From positions 266,666,392 to 266,730,391 of the forward strand of contig NC_090323.1 of assembly GCF_040869045.1 (NCBI RefSeq): a stretch of 64,000 nucleotides of DNA. Direction: 5' to 3'. The notes beneath the pieces were generated by a model, which saw only the letters and a program-made list of their open reading frames with translations, did no database searches and had not been told where the DNA came from. Below are positions 37,130-48,386 of the stretch, one piece after another. Origin of the DNA: Eurosta solidaginis (taxonomy: Eukaryota > Arthropoda > Insecta > Diptera > Tephritidae). The position numbers and the translations under genes are program-made. Position 1 is the first letter of the stretch, and the number at the start of each line of letters is the position of its first letter.

Positions 37130-37715
37130 GGAACTATTTCTGAACATGCTGGTTATCATTTTCACCATTCCAGGACTATTTCAGTATAATTTCCATATCT
37201 TATTAAGCTAATTTCAAGAATGTTTCATTGTGAGTTATGAAACACTACCGTTCATTTGGGAATTGTTTTCTGGGTACTTTCAAGTCTTTTTCGAAGTCGT
37301 TCCCCAATCGTATTTATGATTATTTCAGCATATTTTTGTTATGATTTGAGGATTGCTTTCGGATCGACTCTGAACTAATCCACAGTCAGTTCTTAATACC
37401 CGCGAAATTGCTTGTATGACCATTTCGGGAGATTTCTTAGGTAATGTTTTAGGATCGATTCGCGACTATTTCCGGATTACTTTGGAATTGTTTTCTAAGT
37501 AATTTCAAGACTAACTTGGAAACATTTCCGTATCGTATTTGTTATAGTTTCGAAATCTTGTCGGCATTGTTTCAAGACTGCTTCGGAATCAATTCATTAA
37601 TTTTCTAGAATATTTTCTTGGGTGTTTCTTTATTGCTTTCACAACTATTTGGGGATCATTTCGAGACTGCTTCAGTATTATTTTCAGAATTGTTTCCGCA
37701 CTCTTAATTATGCAG
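37130..37715. repeat. D2 degenerate array, reverse orientation
   Basis: TTTCGAGACTGCTTC, GGACTATTTC(A/C), TTTCGGGAGATTTC and ATTGTTTTC recur every 20-27 bp. This is the reverse complement of the wording at 27860-29145. The two arrays are about 8 kb apart and inverted with respect to each other. Confidence 0.5.
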
Positions 37716-39345
37716 AGACTGGTACTGCACACCTTTTGCATCACAAGGAGCCGAAATATACGCTGAGGGTTTGTCAAGCCTACGCCCTACGGTATGACCA
37801 AAAGTGCCCATAACATGACGACCGCTTGAACAATAACCGCTTCTAATAAACTCTCTTAAAAAATTTAAATTATGTACCCGGTTCTTAATCCAAATAGGTA
37901 AGAGATTCTAAAAGGGCAACTAATAACACACAAGATTAGAAAAAAGCGATTCCAAACAAAGTATACAGTTCCAGAAATGGCAATGTATCTTACTTAATAA
38001 CGGTGCTGTAACAAAAAGTTCACATTTCACACATTACATTAGCATAACTAAAAATATCTTGTTCCAAATGAATACTTTTTTAACTAAAATAGCCAACAGC
38101 TAATTTTTTATTTTTGTTAATTTATAAACTATTACAATTTGTCATTATGTTTCTAATATGTACAATTATGTAAATTTTACATTTGATTTACTTGACTAAA
38201 ATTGTATATTGACAAGCTTTTCGAGTTTACATTCGTTTCGTCTATGAAAAATTAAGCTTTCAAAAATAAATACAATTTCATTGTTGCTATTATCATTTAC
38301 AATAATTATTCAAAAATGTTCAATGCTTTCGCATTGACCGCTTTGTTGCTACATCTAACGGTATTGAGTTTCTTTCAAATTCTTTTCAATTAATTGGCTA
38401 CTTCGTTTTTGTTTTAACTTCATAATTTATGTTTCTTAAAAAGCGTAACTTTCAAATGCGGGTATACATACTTTTGTGCTGTGTCTTAATTTATATTTTT
38501 TTTTTTTTTTTTAATGTTGATTATTGCTAAATGTGCTTGTGTGTAGGTGAATGTAATTTGACGGACTCAGTAATTAAAAGCCTATGAGTAAAGGTTTTGA
38601 CTAGTTTATTACGAAACTTTCATTTCCATTTGTTTATTCATTTGAGTTTCAGAAAAATTCAGTTAAAAATCCTTTTTTACTAAAGTTTAAATTCTGCTTC
38701 ACGAAACTAATGAAAATGTATGACTATTTAAAAAAAAAACTACAAAAACACCCATTTTACATTTGTATGCAAAATTAACCAAAAATACAAACCATTTGTA
38801 CCCATCAATGTTCTTCGATAATCGCTTATTGACTCATTGACTGATTCTCTGAAATGATTTCCTCACTTGCTAAGTAACAAATTTATCATGTTCTCTCATT
38901 CATTTATGTGTGTATTTCGTCTGTCTCTAATCGTTTAATGCCCTTTCTGTATACCAAATTTCACACTTAACGACTTTTAATTTATATTTTACAATATTGC
39001 ATAACTTTTAATTATAAAATATGAATTCAAATGACATCCGGTAACAAACAAATTGATGAATGAAATGAGTTTCAAAATAAAGCTACAAAGCACGAATAAC
39101 AATCCAAAATGGAATCAGAAAGATAGTAACTGGGACAACAGCAAACTGCAGCAACAACTGCAACGCCGGCAGTGGTAATAAGGTTTTTATTAGTGTTTTC
39201 GCTGCCACAAATATACAAGCGCACATATTTATATATGCATATATGTACGTTTTTTCATTAAATTTAAAGCTAAACGAATATTTGTTCTTATGAGCCTAAT
39301 ATATATTGTGACGAACTTGATAGTTTGAATAAAAAATACGACATA
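37716..39345. other. AT-rich non-coding stretch
   Basis: No gene or element is recognised. A T run of about 18 lies near 38497. Confidence 0.5.
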
Positions 39346-39366
39346 CTGTTACAAACAGGTAACTTT
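39346..39366. repeat. Target-site duplication of the RTE insertion, left copy
   Basis: A 21-bp sequence beginning CTGTTACAAACAGG and ending TAACTTT is repeated exactly at 40723-40743, flanking the retroelement on both sides. The perfect match contrasts with the frameshifted coding region. Confidence 0.95.
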
Positions 39367-40722
39367 CGTCATCATCATCATCTTCCTCAACTACTATTGT
39401 AGCATAGGGCCTCGACCACCGACTTAAATCGTATTCTGTTAGGTGCGGTTCTTGTGATATCATTCCACGTGTATGCTGCGTCTTCGAGTTCTTTATCCAC
39501 AGATCTGCGCCAGGTTTCCGCAGGTGCACCAGGTCGTCGGCTTTCTTGTGGATTCCATCGCAATGCTTATCTGGCTAAATATACTGGAGGTCTTCTGAGA
39601 GTGTGACCAATCCACGACCATTTACGTTTGGTTATTTCTATGGCAGCCTTAGGTTGATTTGTTCTAGACCATAAGTCATCATTTGAAATTCTCTCCGGCC
39701 ATCGAATTTTCAGGATTCGGCGCAGCCATTTATTAATAAAAACTTGTAGACGTTTCTGAATTAAAGTTGAGCTTTTTTACGTCTCGCAATCTTAAAACAG
39801 TACTGATTTAACATTCGAATTAAACAGTCAAAGCTTCGCTTTTAAAGATATTTGACTGGACCTCCACACGTTTGTCAGTTGCCCAAAAGCTATTCTTGCT
39901 TTGTTTATGCGTGACTGCACATCCTCATCTGCACCGCTTTTATTTGAGACAATACTACCAAGATAAAGAGCGAACTCTACACTTTCGATTTCATCATCAC
40001 CAACCATAAGTATTAATGGTCTTGATGAATGCTTAGTCCGGCCTCCTTTGCACATATGTTGACATCTTCTAAATTGTGTTGAAGGTCAGTACATCTGTGA
40101 CTTAGCAGATAGACATCGTCTGCATATTCTAAGTCCCCTAGCTGAGTGAAAGGCGTCCACTGTACACCGTGTCCCCCATTTTCTGCGTTCCTCATAATCT
40201 CGTCTAATGCCAAGATGAACAAGAGCGGCGAGAGTATGCATCCCTGTCGTACCCGCTTTTAACTTCGAAGGGTTCTGAGAGGCACCCATCGTGACTGACA
40301 AGGCACTTAAATTCGGCATACATTGCCTTTATAATGTTAATTAATTTATTAGGCATCCCTCGTTTTCGTAGTATTTCCCAAATGTATTTCCTGTCGAGGC
40401 TTTCAAAAGCTTTTTTAAAGTCAATAAAAAGTAAATAAGCTGATGTTCTGTATTCACAGCATTGTTCAACAATGATTCGGACAGTATTTTTTAGATCAAC
40501 ACAGGATCGGGTTTGTCTAAAGCCAAACGGATTTTCTCTTAGAGTTCCGTGCGCCTCTTGAATTCGGGACAGTAAGATCGTGGGGAAGACTTTGCTAGGA
40601 ATCGAGAGTATTTGTTACAATCAGAGGTATCTCCCTTTTTTGCGACTTTTAAAAGTATGCCTTCATTCCACTGTTGAGGGTAGGATTCTTCTTCCCATAC
40701 CTGACGGAAGATTGGAAGTTAC
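39367..40722 (-). pseudogene. RTE-like non-LTR retrotransposon, 5'-truncated and frameshifted
   Basis: Read on the - strand from 40722, the frames give in order: LPIFRQVWEEES, QQWNEGILLKVAKKGD and DCNKYS; FGFRQTRSCVDL; LLFIDFKKAFESLDR (first catalytic Asp); SPLLFILALDEIMRNAEN; QLGDLEYADDVYLLSH (YADD near 40120); SVEFALYLGSIVS; then [16 protein letters not shown] and ARQALRWNPQ, the C-terminal block typical of RTE-type elements. Single-base shifts break the frame at least near 40240 and 40570, and a stop lies near 39770. The 3' end (39367-39382) is a CATCATCATC run, a short-repeat tail of RTE type. The endonuclease is missing through 5' truncation. Confidence 0.85.
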
Positions 40723-40742
40723 CTGTTACAAACAGGTAACTT
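40716..40742. repeat. 12-bp-arm palindrome at the 5' junction
   Basis: AAGTTACCTGTT and AACAGGTAACTT are exact reverse complements separated by ACA. The right part is target duplication; the outer seven bases on the left lie in the truncated end of the retroelement, so the palindrome was completed at the junction. Confidence 0.9.
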
Positions 40743-40743
40743 T

Positions 40744-41454
40744 ACTCTCTATTAACAACGGCAGAAGTTCACAGTTAAAAAAAGATATCCCTCAACCATG
40801 GCACGCTTATAGCAGTTAATGAGAATTAACAAGATGTAAGAAGAATTATCAAACTTCGCAGTGAGGGTGAATGTCGTTCGTTTGTGCACACCTAAATGTA
40901 GATACCTTCCAATGCGCACAAATGAACAACGGTCATGCTCGCTGCACAATTGATTTGATACTAAACTTGTTTTCAATATTTGTGTGAGAATGTTGGCTTA
41001 TCTTTTAAATTTATTTTAGTTCTATTGATTGCTAAGTTTTTGTTTAAATCTGACAGTGCAATCTGTGTCCATGAATGTTTTAAGCCCGGTTTGCGAGTAG
41101 AATAGAGCTTGAAGCTGCAAACGCAAACGGCCCAAGAAGAAAGTTTAAATATTCAACTTAAACTTTAGTTTAAAATCGCACCGCAGAAATGATCCTTGTA
41201 TATCTCGGGAATATTCTGTTGCTCATTTATCACGCACTCCTCTTTATCTCATACTCGTTGAAAATATTGCTATTTCTTTTCTTCATGTTTATAGATTTTG
41301 GTGCAGCAAATTCTTTGCTCTATCGCGCTTCTATAAACAGCTGTTATAGCATTACAACACCTATTATATAGGTCTTCAAAAAGTTTAAAGTCGGGTTTTT
41401 ATGTACTGTGACTCGTTCTGTATCGAAACTAGCTTGTTGTTAAGGTGCTCGACA
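40744..41454. other. Non-coding stretch
   Basis: No gene or element is recognised. Confidence 0.5.
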
Positions 41455-41880
41455 GTTTGCAATTGATCGAAGCTATCGATTTTTTATCCAAGAGTTACCG
41501 ACATGTTATCAAAAAGTTTAGATTTTTATCAAAAAGTAGATTTTTATCAACAAAATGTTTTTTGTTGTTCGAAAAGTTATAGATATTTTTACAAAATTTA
41601 ACTGATTTGCTACCGAATATTATCGATCTGTTATTGGGATGTTATCATTTTACTATCAGCCTTATACGTTTGTTGTCGAAAATTTATGGATTGGTTTTTT
41701 AAAAGTTGTCGATATTTTATCAAAATGTTACTGAATTGTCATCAGATACGCATCAATTCGTTATCGAACTACTATCGAAAATTCCTTACAAATTTGTCGA
41801 AAAATTATCGATACGTTTTCAAAAATATAAGTATTTGTTATCGCAGAGTTACCGTGGTATTACAGCGTATTTTCAATAAA
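41455..41880. repeat. D1-type degenerate array, second copy
   Basis: CTATCGATTTTTTATC, TGTTATCAAAAAG, TATCGATCTGTTAT, GTCGATATTTTATC and TCGTTATCGAAC recur every 20-25 bp. Same orientation and wording as 2105-2640. Confidence 0.5.
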
Positions 41881-44688
41881 AAAGCAATAAGAAACCAATG
41901 ACTCAGCGATAGCAAGCCGAAGAGGAGAGCGGATGCTGATATTAGTGGGGCCTTTTAGTTTTACATCTAGGTCAACAGAAGCCTGTCTATCTACCAAACT
42001 GATATTGCTAATTACAATATCTTCACTGGATGCATCTAAATTACTTTCTTATGGTCACATACCCATAAAACTAATACTTGGTTTGTAGGCCGATACTGCA
42101 AAATTGTATCGGATCATTTTTCCTAGAAGGACTCGCCACAAGCGTCTGACCTCAAAACCCACACTTTCTCATTGATAGGGATAACAAAAACTGTATGTGA
42201 AAAACAACCCGAATTTCAGTTATTCAACTTAGCAAACGCTGAGCTCTACTTCCACTGGTTATAAAAACCAATATGACTTTTTCACTGCTGGCAATAAATA
42301 ACGAAATTGACAAAAACAAATCAAGGACGGATGTGGTTTTACGAGTTTTGTATGTGCCACACAGCGCCAACTAATTTCGTTGTTGCTTTTTTTTTGTTTC
42401 CTTTGTTTAAGTACTTGAAGTAATAATTTTCTGCATTTTTTCACTATTTTAATATTTCATTGTTTTTATTGTTGTTGGCACCGCCGCCGCATAGCATGTA
42501 CCTTTCGATCAAAGTCAAACAAATTATTTATGGCATATAATAGTGTTAACCGAAAATAAAAGCAAAAACATCCACACTATTGCAAAATAAAACACAAGAA
42601 CAAAGCTAACAACTGTAATAGCAAAATTGGTGCCATTTAATAACCACAAAATTAGCAACAACAAACCAACTAAATATAAGCTGTATATTAAAAAAACAAA
42701 AAGTTTATTCAAGATTTATTTACAACAAAAAGCTGACCTTAGCTATATAAGTACATGCAACAACTACAACAAAAAAATCAGCGCAAAATCAAAGAGAAAT
42801 GCATAAAAACTATTTTGAGATAATATGAGTTTAATATTTTTTTGTAAAAGTTCCCTCCCTCTCTGTTTGTAGCGTGGTGTTGGTATTTTCGGTGGTACGT
42901 GTGCATATTCAACTGATTGGTGGGCGTTGTTTTTGTGGTTTGCGTGATTTTTCTTTGCCACAATTGAATTTTCTTCATATATGACCTATGTGCAACAAGT
43001 TGTGGCACGTCAACGCATTTGAACTTTGTTGGTCATTCTCTTCAATCAACGCCATTTTGTTGTAACTGGTAAGTTATACCGTTATAACATCGTTCTGAAG
43101 ATATTCTCACCTTTTACTCATTTGGCTTTCTTCCCACTCAAAAGCTATGTAAGATATGCATTTTCTGCTTCAGTAGTATTAGCACAATATGGAATTTGTT
43201 TGGGTTACAGTTCAAAGGCTCTTCTTCAGGCTATCGGATAATCCTTCTTTTCAAAGAAGCACTTTTTGCATGCAACGCTCCCATTCCTGCGGTCGTTTTT
43301 ATTTCCGATTCTATAAACTTTATTGTTGCTTTTGTTGTGGTTGCCATCCTTTTGTCATGATGTTTTTATTGTTCCTACTTCTGTACGCCAACCGTGGGAG
43401 CAAAAGCGTTATACATACCTGCAACACACACTAATACATACAAATACATATACGAAGCGGCGAAAATTAGTGTGGTCTGTGATTCGCTTCTGTGGCACTT
43501 GAACTTATAACTATTATTGTTGTTGGTTTTGCTGTGTTCAGGCGTCGAACATTTTTAAGGTTATAAAGTGCTTTTAAGCATTGTTTTTTATCATTGCTTG
43601 CGGCTTTTTCTGCACTTCCTGTTGTTGTATTAAAGCATGCACTTGTAGATTCTTACAAGTTGCAGGTTTTTTGTGTTATTTTTTTGTACTTTTATTTTTT
43701 TGTTGTGACGACTTTAGTCCATTGGTTAATGTCTTTTTCTGTCGCTTTGCTTCTTAATTCATTGCTCCGTTTGATTTCAAGTTCATTTCATATTACGGCT
43801 GCCTTCTGGTCAACAAACAAACAACCCACAAAGGAAGTGACATTGACACGCTTAACTTGCAACACAGACACAAAGGCCAACAGACAACTTGACACAGGAC
43901 GTTGCTTATTTTACATGCGAAGCAGTGCAAGAATGAACAAAAATAAAGGTGAAGAAGTAATAATGAAAAAAGAAAAAAATTTTAAATGAACTTTTGATGC
44001 ATCGAATTCGTAATCAAACTGATGCAACGCACTCAAATGTTCGAATTTATTAAAGCCAAGAGCCTGGAACAATGAAGCAATGCATGGCCGATAAAATGAA
44101 AATATGCGACTCAGTTGTTGCCGTTGTTGCTTGCTGCTTACTGCAAATATGTATGTGTGTTTCGGTGCCTACTATATAGCAACAAGTTTCAAATTAGCTG
44201 CGGCTTATGGTGGAAGGACGACAAATAAAAACGCTACGCATGCGTACGCCCGCACAATGAAATGAGACGTAAGCTCTGCCGTTGTTGATATGCGAAAGAA
44301 GCTACTTTTGTTTGCATGTGGGAATATGTGTTGCTACACTGACGATAAATATGTGCTGGAATTCGTTCACACAATAATCGAGTTTATATATTTCCAATAA
44401 GTGCGATTCCATAAATTCCGTGCTGTGATTTCCTTGTTTACCTGCACATTCTAGAAACCTTCATATTAAACCTTTGATATCGCATGTATCTGATGTGATA
44501 TTAATCTGTTAATTTTGCTCAAAAAATTAGGCAGGTGTTTCTGTTCTCTTCTCCTTTTCGTTAAAATGTTCACGTTTATTTCAGCTTTGCAGCTGAAGAT
44601 TAATCGGTTTATTTTGCTTTATAAAGTTCCGCAGTGATTCTTGTTCTGACCGTTTTTCGACCTTCTTTTTCTCTCATTCCACTTAAAC
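41881..44688. other. Non-coding stretch
   Basis: No gene is recognised. The 131-codon frame at 43594-43989 is rich in Phe and Leu from TTG/TTT runs and has no motif, so I treat it as chance. Confidence 0.45.
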
Positions 44689-44756
44689 GCGGACTTGAAC
44701 CCAGGACTTTGGGTGTGGTAGGCGTACCACGTTTCCATACCATAGCAGCTTTTAAC
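44689..44756 (-). repeat. tRNA-like SINE head
   Basis: On the - strand, TGGTATGGAAACGTGGTACG is followed by CCTACCAC and CCTGGGTTCAAGTCC, a good B box. It aligns with the head of the SINE at 52988. The SINE body does not follow, so this is a head fragment or another family with the same tRNA ancestor. Confidence 0.55.
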
Positions 44757-44902
44757 TTTTGGAATCACCTTATTCACTCCTGATCATTATGCTTTACTTC
44801 CATCTTTTCCCCGTCGTTCTATGTTTTTTCTTCTTTTACTTAACTTAAACGTTTTTATTTTTCTAATTTTTGTTGTTATATCGGCCTACTGATTTGTAAG
44901 AT

Positions 44903-45222
44903 CGCGAGTTTGAATCGAGCTCAAGGCCTAACAATAATTATTTTATCATTATTATTATTTTAATATATTTTGTCTTAATTGAGAAAAATTTTAAATTAGA
45001 ATAGAAGAAAGAAAAAATGTTTAGACAACTGCCAAAGCTCGTTGTATAGATCCATTTCGGGAAATGCTAAATCTCTTCATCGGCAACGTTTAGGCGCCAC
45101 TGCTAAACTTTTTCTTTCTTCTATTCTAATTTAAAATTCTTCTCAATTAAGAAAAAATATATTATAACAGTAATAATGATAAAATAATTATTGTTAGGCC
45201 TTGAGCTCGATTCAAACTCGCG
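44903..45222. repeat. Long hairpin: two opposed SINE-like units
   Basis: The left arm (44903-45024) starts CGCGAGTTTGAATCGAGCTC, and the right arm (45103-45222) is its reverse complement with only a few differences over about 120 bp. The spacer is about 78 bp. GAGTTTGAATC resembles a Pol III B box and CAAGGCCTAAC a tRNA 3' end, so each arm looks like the start of a tRNA-derived SINE. A single fold would be very stable. Confidence 0.85.
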
Positions 45223-45649
45223 TTTTTATTTTTCTCTTCCTTTCTCCTAACTTTTCATTTTCCTAATCACGTCCCAGTATTTTCCATTTGCCTTTCCCAT
45301 TCTCGTTCGATTTTTCTTTCCATTATCCTTTAGATTCCGCCTCTTTCTATCCTTTCCTTGTATCCTCTTTTTCTCCTTCCTCTTACCTTATTCATTCCCT
45401 TTTCCATTTCTAGTTCCCTTTCTTTTCATTTCTCTTTTCCTTTTTCTTTCCTTTTGAATAACCCTTTCCACGGTTATTCCTTCCACTTCCACTCCCTTTC
45501 ACTATATTTTTTTCTTCTCCTAATTTAAATTCTTTTATTTTTCTCTCCCTTTATTTTAATTTATACTTACCATATCCCAATACTTTCCCTTCGCCTTTTT
45601 TACCTTGGTTCCATTTCCCTTACCATTACCTATCATATTTTAGCCACTT
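45223..45649 (+). repeat. Pyrimidine-rich tract, left part
   Basis: The tract is composed almost wholly of C and T in CCTTT, TTCTC and TCCCTT words, without a fixed unit. It resumes at 48387-48720 on the other side of element B3. Confidence 0.85.
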
Positions 45650-45721
45650 TGTATTTTTATACTCAGCATGCTTTGCACACAAAGTATATTAACTTGGATT
45701 GGATAACGGTTAGTTGTACAG

Positions 45722-45990
45722 TAGGGCGGATCAAATTGTATGGGGAAAAAAAACTTCAGGTGTACATCCAGTTTCTGAATTTATGGGTCATACTGAGTCC
45801 GTGAGACCATAGGTCTAAAATGAATTTCGAGCCTCCCTAATCAAGTGATTTTGATACAAAATTTCCTAACAAAATTAGGAAGGCTCGAAATTCATTTCTG
45901 ACTTATGGTCCCATGGGCAATATTACTCAGTATGACCCATAGATTCAGAAACTGGATGTGCCTTTTCAACAATAAATTTGACCCGCTCTA
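45722..45990. mobile_element. 269-bp hAT-type MITE
   Basis: The 8-bp duplication TTGTACAG flanks it (45714-45721, 45991-45998). The ends TAGGGCGGATCAAAT and, inverted, TAGAGCGGGTCAAAT match at 13 of 15 bases. The halves stay complementary nearly throughout, including CCAGTTTCTGAAT and GAATTTCGAGCCT blocks. B2 lacks it at the same point, which confirms the boundaries. The TSD fits the hAT pattern nTnnnnAn. No transposase. Confidence 0.9.
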
Positions 45991-46538
45991 TTGTACAGGT
46001 ATAAAGAAATCGAGATAAATATAGACTTCCACATATCAAAATCATCAGTATCGAAAAAAAAATTTGATTGAGTCATGTCCGTCCGTCCGTCTGTCCGTTA
46101 ACACTATAACTTGAGTAAATATTGAGATATCTTCACCAAATTTGGTACACGAGCTTATCTGGACCCAGAATAGATTGGTATTGAAAATAAGTGAAATCGG
46201 ATAATAACCACGCCCACTTTTTATATATATAACAAAAACCTGATTATTTACTAAATAATACACCTAGAATGTTGAAATTTGACGTGTGGGCTGATATTGA
46301 GACTCTTGATAAAAATTAAAAAAAAAAAATTTTAAATGGGCGTGGCACCGCCCACTTGTGATAAGATCAATTTTACAAATATTATTAATCATAAATCAAA
46401 AATGGTTAAACCTATCGTAACCAAATTCGGCAGAGAGGTTGCCTTTACTATAAGGAATGATTTGAAGAAAAATTTATGAAATCGGTTAAGTTATAAAAGT
46501 TTTTTAAAAGGGTCGTGGACGAATAAAATAAGCTATAT

Positions 46539-47904
46539 GGGTGATTCTCCGCGAGCTTACAGTTTTGTGTCTTTGCGAAATTTGAAATATATTAAAGAAT
46601 TTTCTATGCCTTAAATTATGTAATTGAGTTAAATTTTTTTTTATTTTAAAGTTTCATTTTGAATTTTATTGGCTTGTCACCAGTTTTATGAAGTTATGGT
46701 TCATAATACCCTGCAAACGTCACAACCGTGGCAATTCCACAACCACATTTTTCATAACATTTTAGGTGGTAACTTTTTTAATCTTTAATTACACGAGTAA
46801 TAAACTGTCATTAAATTAAATACTTGACTTAATCTGCAATATTAAATGCTGTGTTAATGATAACGTTTCTGTTTTCGCTTTGTAATTTGATTTTGAAAAG
46901 TGTCCATGGGTTTTTGAGTAAAAAATGTTAATCAAATCGTTAGGTTGGTACTGCTTTATTGCATACTGGTTTGTGACATGTGAGTGTGAATTTTGATCAG
47001 CAAGTGTCCCCGCATATTTCCATATTAATGGTTGAAGCAGACATGCTCAACCAACGAACCGATATCATTTCGTTACGATAATTAACGTTAAGAACGTCAA
47101 ATTAACGAAATGATTTTGTTTCGTTTTCTGGCATATCAAACCGAAATCAAATCGTTTATGTTGATTATTAATTTCAAACTATGCTGGCAAAGCTGATTGA
47201 TGGCGGAGTCATTAAAGGTGAAAGCATTAGCCAAGCTGATTGCAACTTTTCTCATGAATTTTGACAGTACGAACATTTCTCAGAGTATTTCTGACATTAC
47301 CACCAACAAATTACACAAATAAATTACATGGAGTTTGTGTGTATGTCCGCTCGCTGTTACCACCTTACGGTATCGCGTTTTTTGTTAACGGTTTTAACGT
47401 TACAGATACAGAGATACAATTTATCTTGATAATTTCTTTATCGATAATATTTCGAAGTGTTTCAACGGAAACGGTGGAAATTTTTTAATAAACGATTAGC
47501 TTAACGTTAAGGTGCATCCCTGGTTTGCAGTCTTAAAATAACTAATATCCATTTTTAAACACTGAAGAACTGGAAAAACGGTACGTATCAAAAAATCGTG
47601 TCACCACCGTGGCACTTGTATCTTTGTATTTTTACGTTAAATACCGTCTACTGTATCATTTTTCTTTAAAGTTTGCTCACATACCTTTAAAATTTTATGG
47701 AAAATCTTGCGAGTCATACTAGCTTTTTTTAATGAGCAATTTATTGTCAAAGGCAGGTTTCAGTATCAAGAACAGAAATTAATAGCTGTAGCTCGTCCAA
47801 TAGCTATAAAAACTCACAGAAAAATGATTGAAAATATTTGAAAATCGAATATTTTTTTCCAAACTTGTGGGTTAGTAAAACTGAGTGCTCGCAGAGAATC
47901 GCCC
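46539..47904. mobile_element. 1366-bp terminal-inverted-repeat element, non-autonomous
   Basis: The left end GGGTGATTCTCCGCGAGC and the inverted right end GGGCGATTCTCTGCGAGC match at 16 of 18 bases. Similarity reaches CAGTTTT at about position 28. ATAT is present at both edges (46535-46538, 47905-47908), while B2 has one AGCTATATCTTTGC there. The superfamily is not settled: a 4-bp duplication, or a shorter one if the ends include AT. There is no transposase frame. It carries a further insertion (47038-47522). Confidence 0.8.
47038..47522. mobile_element. hAT-like element nested inside the TIR element
   Basis: The ends read CAGACATGCTC and, inverted from the right, CAGGGATGCAC. The flanking octamers GGTTGAAG (47030-47037) and GTTTGCAG (47523-47530) agree at six of eight positions, as expected of an old 8-bp duplication. 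The interior is AT-rich with repeated TTAACGTTA words. No transposase is encoded; the 75-codon frame at 47261-47488 is unremarkable. Confidence 0.5.
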
Positions 47905-48386
47905 ATATCTTTGCAAAAAAAAAGGCTTTATATCAATGGTATTTCATTTCCCAAGTGGATTCATAACAACAAATAGAAAAACTTCAAATTTAAAAAATGG
48001 GCGTGGAACCGCCCCTTTTATGACTAAGCAATTTTCTATGTTTCGGGAGCCATAACTCGAAGAAAAATTAACGAATCGTAATTAGATTGGGTACACGAAT
48101 TTTCCCTATAGCCGGAAATATTTTCAGTAAAAATGGACGGGATTAGTTAAAGACAACGGCAACTTAGATATAAAACAAGTTTAATAGGGTCGTAGACCAG
48201 AATAATAAGCTATAACTTAGCAAAAACAGTTTTGAATCAATGATATTTCACTTATCCAGTTTTAGTGGAAGAGGAAATGGGGAGACATTTTTTTAAGTAA
48301 TTTATCTGAAATGAAATGTAGAATTGAAGCTCACGCTGAGTATATAATATTCGGTTACACCCTAACTTAGACACCTTTACTTGTTT

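Larger units (their letters stand above)
45650..48386 (+). mobile_element. Helentron-like element, family B copy 3 (B3), with nested insertions
   Basis: On the left is TATACTCAGCATG (45658-45670). On the right is TCACGCTGAGTATA (48331-48344), followed by an imperfect copy of the family hairpin and CTTTACTTGTTT. A GTCC/GTCT tract lies near 46078-46098. With the two insertions at 45722-45990 and 46539-47904 removed, it is collinear with B2. It sits inside a pyrimidine-rich tract. Non-coding. Confidence 0.75.

Noticed and set aside
43594..43989. 131-codon + frame
   Set aside because: Composition follows TTG/TTT runs; no motif, no splice context, no homology that I can name. Length is compatible with chance in a window this size.
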